NCBI GenBank assembly: GCA_029287435.1
Contig: JARFRD010000158.1
Coordinates: forward strand, 1-37,456
Source: Gammaproteobacteria bacterium
GTDB taxonomy: Bacteria; Pseudomonadota; Gammaproteobacteria; SZUA-229
Reading direction: 5' to 3'
DNA: 37,456 nucleotides
Part shown: positions 32,147-37,456 of the stretch, in pieces
How positions within the stretch are numbered: the first letter of the stretch is position 1
Layout of the letters: each line of letters opens with the position of its first letter
Notes under the pieces: generated by a model
The model's database searches: none
Told to the model about the DNA's origin: nothing
What the model saw: only the letters and a program-made list of their open reading frames with translations
Translations under genes and position numbers: made by a program

Positions 32147-33247
32147 CTATTTTTCAAGGTCTTCTATAGTCGTGTTGGGATGCGCCTTGGTGGCCGCATT
32201 TTTCTTGGCGCGGTTAAGCGCACCAGCCGCGACACCAACTGCTGCAGCACCGGCTGCTGTGTACAGTGCTGTTTGCGTAATGTTTTCTGTTGGCATTGAC
32301 AGGGCCTTGTAGAAGCCGCCACCATCCCAGAAATCGGGTTCCGAACAACCGATGCATGGGTGTCCGGCCTCAATCGGGAAGCTGGTACCGTTATTCCACT
32401 TGGTGGTTGCGCAGGCGTTGTAGGTAGTCGGCCCTTTGCAACCGAGCTTGAACAGGCACCAGCCTTTCTGGGCGCCTTCATCATCAAAAGTCTCGGCAAA
32501 CAGGCCCTTGTCATAGAAAGGTCGACGGTAGCATCTGTCGTGAATGCTCTGGCCATAAAATACTTTGGGTCGACCGATATGATCCAGCTCGGGGATGGTG
32601 CCAAAAGTCAGGAAATGGGTGACCACGCCGGTAATGACGACCGGGATCGGTGGACAACCGGGTACGTTTATAATGGGCTTGTCCTTGATTAAATCACCGA
32701 CCGATACCGCGCCGGTTGGATTCGGTTTCGCATGTGGAATGCCGCCATACGTTGCACAGGTGCCGACAGCGATAATGGCTGCAGCGCCTTTGGCAGTATC
32801 CATCAGCATGTCATAGTTGCTGATGCCGGCGATGGTTGAATAACCGGGATTATCCATCGGGATCGAGCCATCGACGACCAGAATGTAATTGCCATGATTT
32901 TCTTCCATGGCTGCTTCTCGCGCGGCCTCGGCAGCATGACCGGAAGCAGCCTGCAGCGTGTGGTGATAGTCCAGTGAAATGGAGTCGAAAATCAGGTTTT
33001 CAATGGTCGCTGAATGCGAACGTGTCAGTGATTCGGTACAGCCGGTGCATTCCTGGAAAGACAGCCAGATGACGGAAGGTCTTTTCGCATTCTCCAGTGC
33101 ATGAGCGACTTTCGGGATCATGGCGGGTGGAAGCGCCATCATCGATGCAGTCGCAGCACAGAATTTCAGGAAGCTGCGACGGGAAATACCCCGACTACGC
33201 AAGGTATCTCCAAGTGTCTTGTTCTTATCGTCAAATTTATTTGTCAT
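32147..33247 (-). CDS. hynS: [NiFe]-hydrogenase small subunit with Tat signal
   Basis: A 366-residue Fe-S subunit. The Tat signal is SRRSFLKF (residues 22-29), with cleavage near VAHA (50). The proximal cluster ligands are Cys67, Cys70, Cys164 and Cys198; the distal are His236, Cys239, Cys264 and Cys270; the medial are Cys279, Cys298 and Cys301. The two extra proximal cysteines of oxygen-tolerant group 1d enzymes are absent (Gly69 and Gly169 instead), so a standard cluster is expected. A weakly hydrophobic Ala/Gly-rich segment (327-344) and a basic/acidic tail end the protein. The gene overlaps the HyaF-like stop by 4 bases. Confidence 0.96.
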   Translation of the reverse strand: MTNKFDDKNKTLGDTLRSRGISRRSFLKFCAATASMMALPPAMIPKVAHALENAKRPSVIWLSFQECTGCTESLTRSHSATIENLIFDSISLDYHHTLQAASGHAAEAAREAAMEENHGNYILVVDGSIPMDNPGYSTIAGISNYDMLMDTAKGAAAIIAVGTCATYGGIPHAKPNPTGAVSVGDLIKDKPIINVPGCPPIPVVITGVVTHFLTFGTIPELDHIGRPKVFYGQSIHDRCYRRPFYDKGLFAETFDDEGAQKGWCLFKLGCKGPTTYNACATTKWNNGTSFPIEAGHPCIGCSEPDFWDGGGFYKALSMPTENITQTALYTAAGAAAVGVAAGALNRAKKNAATKAHPNTTIEDLEK

Positions 33248-33684
33248 TCCGATTTCTCCACCGATGACTCGTTGTTTTCTTCCAGGGTTGTATCAAATGC
33301 TTCGTACGCAGCAATCATATCTTCACGTTGCGAGCAAAGAATTTCAGGCATCATGGTTACTTCTATAAACCGGCCGATAATATCTTCTTCATCATTGTAA
33401 TGAGTAACAATCCATATACCTGCATACCGGGTTTCAGTGATTTCACTGGGTCCCAGTGCGTTCAGTTTCGCCTGTATTTCGCCCACGCCCAGTGTCTGCA
33501 GAATCCTGTCTTCTTCACCAGGTGCAAGTGGAATACTGCGTAAATCTATAACTGTTGTTTCGCCACTCTCTATCAGCTTGTTAAGAGCATGTTTGACTTC
33601 ATGTAACAGCGGCATGACATTCCACGTGAGGTCATTGCCGATCTGTATATTAAATGGGCTGGTGGCAGTTTCTGGCATAGTCAT
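33244..33684 (-). CDS. HyaF/HupH-like hydrogenase maturation domain protein
   Basis: A 146-residue protein corresponding to the HupH/HyaF C-terminal domain. The recognisable stretch runs from IPLAPGEEDRILQTLGVGEIQAKLNAL through ITETRYAGIWIVTHYNDEEDIIGRFIEVTMMPEIL. Full HyaF/HupH proteins are about twice as long, so this is a single-domain version. Members take part in hydrogenase (probably small-subunit) assembly. The start codon at 33684 follows the universal stress gene stop after one base, and the end overlaps hynS by 4 bases, so it is firmly inside the operon. Confidence 0.83.
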   Translation of the reverse strand: MTMPETATSPFNIQIGNDLTWNVMPLLHEVKHALNKLIESGETTVIDLRSIPLAPGEEDRILQTLGVGEIQAKLNALGPSEITETRYAGIWIVTHYNDEEDIIGRFIEVTMMPEILCSQREDMIAAYEAFDTTLEENNESSVEKSE

Positions 33685-33685
33685 T

Positions 33686-34531
33686 CTATGCGGTTATGAT
33701 CGGGCACTGAGGCTCGGCAGACCAGACCAGTAACGGGCAGTTCGCATGGCGTATGACTTCTGCGGTGACTGATTCGTCCATTGCGATCTTGTCGCCATCA
33801 TTACCATGCGTTGCCATTGATACCAGGTCAATATCCATGGCATCAACGCGATCAAGAATTTCCCTGATTGGGTGTTTGTATGTGGTCATATCCAATGAGA
33901 CCTTGAGCCCGGTATTGGCCAGCTCTACACTCTGGTCCTGTAGCTTGGCCTTGATCGCAGCCTTTTCATCTTCGGATTCGATATGCGCCAGTTCATCATG
34001 GAACAGAATAACTTCCGAATCGTGCATCTTGGCAAAGTGCTCTACACACTCCATTATGGCTGAAGATGCATCAGATCCATCCAGAGGAACCAGAATACGT
34101 CTGAACAGATCTTCGGTTCTTGGCTGCACAGGTTCCGGTCGTGTGCTGTGCAGTATGAAAATAGGGCAGGGCGACTGTTTCAGTACTTGCTCTGTAACGC
34201 TGCCTTCACGAATGCGCTCAATTCCGGAGCGGCCATGTGTAGACATAACTATCAATGTAGCCGGCGTCAAGATCGCCATTTTGATGATTTCCCTGACCGG
34301 GTCTCCCATGCGAACTTCGCGGTCAACAGACCAGCCCTCGAAATCGAGTGCTTCATAAATGATATTCACATTAGGGTGGGTATCGAGAGCTGCACGTGCA
34401 GTATCAACAGTTGGTGTTACATGCAAAAGAATTATGCGCGTTGTTTCTTTTGGGGAAATTGAACGCACATAAACCAGTGTTTCATCGGTGGATTCAGAAC
34501 CGTCTATCGGGATAAGAATTGTTTGTTCCAT
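33686..34531 (-). CDS. tandem-domain universal stress protein in the hydrogenase operon
   Basis: A 281-residue UspA-family protein made of two Usp domains (about 1-130 and 143-272). Domain 1 has the ATP-binding pattern THG-x9-GS (98-111). In domain 2 the matching stretch is THG-x9-ES (241-253), with Glu253 in place of Gly, so only the first domain may bind nucleotide. Each domain starts with the typical strand (ILIPIDGS, ILVPLDGS). It lies 27 bases after the protease gene and 1 base before the HyaF-like gene. Its role here is unknown; it may tie hydrogenase assembly to energy state, which is inference. Confidence 0.92.
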   Translation of the reverse strand: MEQTILIPIDGSESTDETLVYVRSISPKETTRIILLHVTPTVDTARAALDTHPNVNIIYEALDFEGWSVDREVRMGDPVREIIKMAILTPATLIVMSTHGRSGIERIREGSVTEQVLKQSPCPIFILHSTRPEPVQPRTEDLFRRILVPLDGSDASSAIMECVEHFAKMHDSEVILFHDELAHIESEDEKAAIKAKLQDQSVELANTGLKVSLDMTTYKHPIREILDRVDAMDIDLVSMATHGNDGDKIAMDESVTAEVIRHANCPLLVWSAEPQCPIITA

Positions 34532-34558
34532 TGTTATATGCCCCTGTATCAGCTCAAT

Positions 34559-35092
34559 TTATGCTGCACTAGAATTGTTACAATACTGTTTCGATGCAGA
34601 AAATTCTTGATCTGTATTAACTTCCTGCCATTGTCTGATTAAAGTAATGGCTTCCTTAACTGCCTGCTCAAGTCCCTTTCTTACTGCATCTGTCGGTTCC
34701 ATGCCCCAGTCCATATATTCCGGCTGGATACCGATCAGTGCACGATTCTCGGGTAGATGCTCGGTGATGCGCGCGATATCCATCAGATCGAGCAGGCCGA
34801 CTTCATGTGCGCTGCGTTTGCTGGTGCCGAGGAACTCATCCATGTCGGCGCCTACATAGGTTTTAACAGTGCCGGCTGGCTGATGGAGTTCGGCAGCATC
34901 AAATACGATCAGATTGTCACAGTCTTCAATCCATGTGGCCAGGGTGAAGCTCAGAGTGCCGCCATCGAGAAAGGTAAGATTTGGTATATCAGGATATTCT
35001 GATTGGAGAAGCTTCAACGCATGTATACCTGCGCCTTCATCGGAGAGCAGGGTATTGCCAATCCCCAGAATTAAAGTTTCGCTAGAGGTCAT
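34559..35092 (-). CDS. hyaD: hydrogenase maturation protease (HyaD/HupD family)
   Basis: This 177-residue nickel-dependent endopeptidase cuts the C-terminal tail of the large subunit after NiFe insertion. The N-terminus LILGIGNTLLSDEGAGIHAL contains the first nickel-binding acidic residue. The second acidic residue lies in LIVFDAAEL and the His in SAHEVGLLDL, matching the E/D/H set of the family. It is the first gene of the structural operon and is divergent from hypC, with 140 bases between their starts. Its presumed target is hynL, whose 15-residue tail is intact. Confidence 0.93.
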   Translation of the reverse strand: MTSSETLILGIGNTLLSDEGAGIHALKLLQSEYPDIPNLTFLDGGTLSFTLATWIEDCDNLIVFDAAELHQPAGTVKTYVGADMDEFLGTSKRSAHEVGLLDLMDIARITEHLPENRALIGIQPEYMDWGMEPTDAVRKGLEQAVKEAITLIRQWQEVNTDQEFSASKQYCNNSSAA

Positions 35093-35147
35093 TGATTTGC
35101 CTTGTAGGAGTTCGTGAAACTTTTTATCAGCGCATCATATGACCCTT

Positions 35148-35163
35148 GTTGACACAGGTCAAC
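35148..35163. promoter_or_regulatory. candidate FNR/ANR-type operator in the hyaD-hypC divergent region
   Basis: GTTGACACAGGTCAAC is a perfect dyad with 6-base arms and a 4-base centre. It matches the FNR/ANR consensus TTGATnnnnATCAA except for C and G at the inner positions. The centre is about 41 bases before a possible hypC transcription start (TTAAAT as -10, 35185-35190). It is also about 40 bases before a possible hyaD start (GATAAA on the minus strand, 35128-35123). A single bound dimer could therefore activate both operons. The first half also reads as a TTGACA -35 hexamer, so chance is possible. Confidence 0.55.
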
Positions 35164-35232
35164 TTGTTAGCGTATTTTGTCACGTTAAATGTATATTACT
35201 TTCAACTAATACATACCGGTTAGAATTATTCC

Positions 35233-35460
35233 ATGTGTCTTGGTATACCTATGCAAATAAAATCCATTGATGGATTTACTGCACATTGCGAAGCAAAAGG
35301 CGTTAAGCGTGACGTCAGTCTTTTCATGATGCAGGAAGAAGAACTCGGCGTTGATGACTATATTGTTGTGCATGTGGGTTATGCCATACAGAAAATTTCC
35401 GAACAGGAAGCACAGACAGCATGGGAGCTTTACGACCAGATGCTGGAAGCAGGTGTCTGA
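35233..35460 (+). CDS. hypC: hydrogenase assembly chaperone HypC
   Basis: A 75-residue HypC/HybG-type chaperone. With HypD it carries the Fe(CN)2CO unit and delivers it to the large-subunit precursor. The N-terminus MCLGIPMQI contains the essential Cys2, and DYIVVHVGYAIQKISEQEA is the conserved C-terminal half. It begins the hypCABD run; hypA starts one base after its stop. There is no obvious Shine-Dalgarno; the leader contains the candidate FNR site. Confidence 0.97.
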   Translation: MCLGIPMQIKSIDGFTAHCEAKGVKRDVSLFMMQEEELGVDDYIVVHVGYAIQKISEQEAQTAWELYDQMLEAGV

Positions 35461-35461
35461 G

Positions 35462-35836
35462 ATGCACGAGCTTGCAATTTGCCAGTCGCTGATGAACCAG
35501 GTCGAAAGTATTGCGCAGGAACGTAATGCAGCCAGCGTAACCTCGATTGTCATCGGTATGGGACCATTGTCCGGTGTTGAAGTACAATTGCTGAAGAATG
35601 CTTACCCGATTGCCAGCGCAGGCACGATTGCAGAGCATGCAGAACTGGTTGTCGAACAATTACCTATACGCGTTAAATGCAATAGCTGCGGTACTGAATC
35701 CGATGCATCACCAAACAAACTGGTATGTGCGCAATGTGGAGACTGGCGAACGACACTGGTCAGTGGTGATGAATTAATGTTGATGAGTGTTGAGCTTGAG
35801 AAAGCTGAACAAGCTACTGCAGAAACGCTGCATTGA
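35462..35836 (+). CDS. hypA: hydrogenase nickel incorporation protein HypA
   Basis: A 124-residue nickel chaperone that works with HypB to insert nickel in the large subunit. The nickel-binding start MHEL (His2) is at 35462, and the zinc site is formed by CNSCG and CAQCG (about residues 73-94). Reading the frame from an upstream ATG would add 37 residues inside hypC and hide the required N-terminus. The start lies one base after the hypC stop. A palindromic repeat occupies the gap to hypB. Confidence 0.96.
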   Translation: MHELAICQSLMNQVESIAQERNAASVTSIVIGMGPLSGVEVQLLKNAYPIASAGTIAEHAELVVEQLPIRVKCNSCGTESDASPNKLVCAQCGDWRTTLVSGDELMLMSVELEKAEQATAETLH

Positions 35837-35839
35837 TAC

Positions 35840-35925
35840 AAAGTTGAAAGTCATAAGTTTAAAGTTATAAGTTCGATTAAATCAATACATGCAACTTACA
35901 ACTTACAACTTACAACATATAACTA
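35840..35925. repeat. hairpin-forming repeat between hypA and hypB
   Basis: The left arm (about 35840-35873) holds repeats around TAAGTT and AAGTTATAAGTT. The right arm (about 35892-35925) holds three tandem copies of CAACTTA. The arms are complementary at about 24 of 33 positions, more with G-T pairs, so the transcript can fold into a long imperfect A/T-rich hairpin. It splits the hypA-hypB spacer of 107 bases, which is otherwise empty apart from the hypB ribosome site. Confidence 0.65.
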
Positions 35926-35943
35926 TTAAAACGGGAGTTATCT

Positions 35944-36810
35944 ATGTGTGACACTTGTGGTTGTAATATTACCCACGGAAACGAGAGTCTGATTCGCCCG
36001 GGTGGCAAGCTTGAAAAGACCGAGAGTGGCCGTGAAGCGGTGAGCGTGTTACATAACCTGCTACACGAGAATGATCACACGGCAAAACATAATCGTGATC
36101 ATTTTGATCAGCATAATGTGCTCGCGATCAACTTGATGTCTTCTCCCGGCGCAGGCAAGACAGCTTTGCTTGAAGCAACCATTCAACAGCTGGGTGCTGG
36201 TCTCAGAATGGCTGTTATCGAAGGTGACCTTGAAACCGAGAATGATGCCGAGCGTATTCGCAAACATGGGGTAGAGGCGATTCAGATAGCAACAGGTAGC
36301 GCCTGCCATCTTGATGCGCACATGATTCACCAGGCGTTACATAATCTCGACCTTTCAAAATTTGACGTCGTGTTTATCGAGAATGTCGGTAACCTCGTAT
36401 GTCCGGCAAGTTTTGACCTTGGGCAACACCTGAACGTTACCCTGTTATCCGTGCCGGAAGGTGACGACAAGCCGGCCAAGTATCCTGTTATGTTTCGCAC
36501 TGCAGACCTGGTATTGATCAGCAAGAGTGATTTATTACCGGTGCTCGACGATTTCAAACCCGAGTCAGCAAAGCGTTATCTTCGTGATATTGCCAGTACC
36601 GCACCGGTCGCGGAGCTGTCAGCAAAGAACAATGCCGGCATGGACTTCTGGCTCGACTGGATCAGCCAGCAGATCGATAGTCGTAAACAGTATCTTGAAC
36701 AGCATCCGGTGCAGACTGGTCACGCTCACGACCACGAGCATGATCATGGTCATCACCATCATCAAGCGCATCATACGCACCATCATCAACACGATGAGGA
36801 TGCTGTGTAG
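35944..36810 (+). CDS. hypB: hydrogenase nickel incorporation GTPase HypB with C-terminal His tail
   Basis: A 288-residue SIMIBI GTPase that drives nickel delivery with HypA. The N-terminus has the high-affinity nickel motif CDTCGC (residues 2-7). The P-loop is SSPGAGKT (66-73), and IEGDLETENDAERI and ENVGNLVCP follow, all typical. The tail from 260 to 283 contains 15 His in 24 residues, interspersed with Asp/Glu. In Rhizobium and Bradyrhizobium HypB the His-rich stretch lies near the N-terminus, so this placement is unusual. The ribosome site GGGAG (35933-35937) is good. hypD follows after 2 bases. Confidence 0.96.
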   Translation: MCDTCGCNITHGNESLIRPGGKLEKTESGREAVSVLHNLLHENDHTAKHNRDHFDQHNVLAINLMSSPGAGKTALLEATIQQLGAGLRMAVIEGDLETENDAERIRKHGVEAIQIATGSACHLDAHMIHQALHNLDLSKFDVVFIENVGNLVCPASFDLGQHLNVTLLSVPEGDDKPAKYPVMFRTADLVLISKSDLLPVLDDFKPESAKRYLRDIASTAPVAELSAKNNAGMDFWLDWISQQIDSRKQYLEQHPVQTGHAHDHEHDHGHHHHQAHHTHHHQHDEDAV

Positions 36811-36812
36811 GC

Positions 36813-37456
36813 ATGACTGCCAACGCTCAATCTGCTGCCAGACTATGGCTTGAGCGCATTCATGCGCTGCCGCAGCAGGGGCGCGTTAAAATCATGAACG
36901 TCTGTGGTGGTCACGAACGTTCGATAACGATGGCAGGCCTGCGTAAGGCATTGCCCGATTATATCGAGCTGGTTCCGGGCCCGGGTTGTCCTGTATGCAT
37001 CTGTCCCGAAGAGGATGTGTTTGAAGCGATACAGCTCGCCTTGAATGAAGACGTCATCATGGTGGCGTTCGGCGACATGCTACGTGTACCGGTCAATGTT
37101 CAAAAAACGCAGGCGCGGACCATGGAGCAGGCCAAAGCACAGGGTGCAGATATCCGGCCCATAGCCTCGCCCACTGAAGCGGTGCACATCGCCGAACAGA
37201 ATCCGGATAAACCTGTTGTGTTTTTCGCCGCCGGATTTGAAACCACCACGGCGCCGGTGGCAGCGATGATGGTCGAAGGTGTGCCTGATAATCTTTCTGT
37301 ATTGCTATCCGGTCGCCTGACCTGGCCGGCCGTAGCCATGTTACTGGAGTCGGGTTCACCGGGTTTTGATGCATTGATAGCGCCGGGGCATGTAGCAACG
37401 GTGATGGGACCGGAAGAATGGGAATTCGTGCTTGATAAGCACAACATCCCGGCCGC
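36813..37456 (+). CDS. hypD: hydrogenase maturation protein HypD (5' part, cut by window end)
   Basis: The first 214 codons of HypD, which carries a [4Fe-4S] cluster and, with HypC, assembles the Fe(CN)2CO group. Visible motifs are MNVCGGHERSI (catalytic Cys), GPGCPVCICPEED, FGDMLRVPV and FFAAGFETTTAPVA. The frame is open to the last base of the window with no stop, so the C-terminal cluster-binding part lies outside. The ATG is 2 bases after the hypB stop. hypE probably follows beyond the window; hypF is not present in it. Confidence 0.95.
   Translation, partial: MTANAQSAARLWLERIHALPQQGRVKIMNVCGGHERSITMAGLRKALPDYIELVPGPGCPVCICPEEDVFEAIQLALNEDVIMVAFGDMLRVPVNVQKTQARTMEQAKAQGADIRPIASPTEAVHIAEQNPDKPVVFFAAGFETTTAPVAAMMVEGVPDNLSVLLSGRLTWPAVAMLLESGSPGFDALIAPGHVATVMGPEEWEFVLDKHNIPA

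Noticed and set aside
33753-34358. 201-codon plus-strand frame opposite the universal stress gene
   Set aside because: It is the antisense of a well-supported Usp gene; its serine/isoleucine-rich translation has no recognisable domain.

Overview
The window is a 37.5 kb piece of a gammaproteobacterial chromosome. Two pieces of gene order support this. One is nadD-rsfS-rlmH-maf-rng-yhdP. The other is purN/purM facing a DUF2066 gene and hda, with yfgD-type arsC and wrbA next to them. DarP, a YgiM-like SH3 protein and a full-length fused CysG point the same way. Base composition looks moderate by eye; I did not compute it. The Isp-type [NiFe]-hydrogenase suggests a sulfur-oxidising, Chromatiales-like lineage, but that is inference and the species cannot be named from the sequence.

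Region 1 (197-8550, all plus) is a housekeeping run: NAD synthesis (nadD), ribosome silencing and 23S methylation (rsfS, rlmH), a Maf nucleotide pyrophosphatase, RNase G, the giant AsmA-like YhdP, a small exported protein and a nitrilase-family amidase. tldD, which often follows the nitrilase gene in related genomes, is absent here. Region 2 (8575-11640, minus) reads purM-purN-DUF3108-darP. It is divergent from DUF2066-hda (11727-13579, plus), and hda converges on arsC-wrbA-DUF2069 (14946-13586, minus).

Region 3 (15129-23362, plus) holds a LysM lipoprotein, a 180-bp MITE-like element with 29-bp terminal inverted repeats, acylphosphatase, an orphan GspE/PilB ATPase, a DUF302 protein, glutaredoxin, cysG, a YgiM-like protein, a fatty-acid-hydroxylase-superfamily membrane protein and a VTT-rhodanese fusion. 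Region 4 (23614-27974) is accessory. It has a b-type cytochrome, a membrane-bound LuxR-type regulator, a convergent histidine-kinase-like protein with a badly degraded ATP site, a remnant of a PEP-CTERM protein, a PilZ protein and a PEGA/SHOCT lipoprotein.

Region 5 (28240-37456) is the main accessory system, a complete Isp-type (group 1e-like) uptake [NiFe]-hydrogenase locus. The minus-strand operon runs maturation protease, tandem universal stress protein, HyaF/HupH-like domain protein, small subunit (Tat-exported), Isp1 (membrane cytochrome b), Isp2 (HdrCB-like Fe-S protein), large subunit, and a 63-residue exported protein whose predicted mature N-terminus is HPGH. Divergent from it are hypC-hypA-hypB-hypD, the last cut by the window end. 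A perfect palindrome resembling an FNR/ANR box lies in the shared promoter region and could switch on both operons at low oxygen. Tandem intrinsic terminators close the structural operon. The structural genes would make the H2-oxidising enzyme and pass electrons through Isp2/Isp1 to the quinone pool or a cytoplasmic thiol/disulfide acceptor. The Hyp proteins and the protease build and finish its NiFe site.
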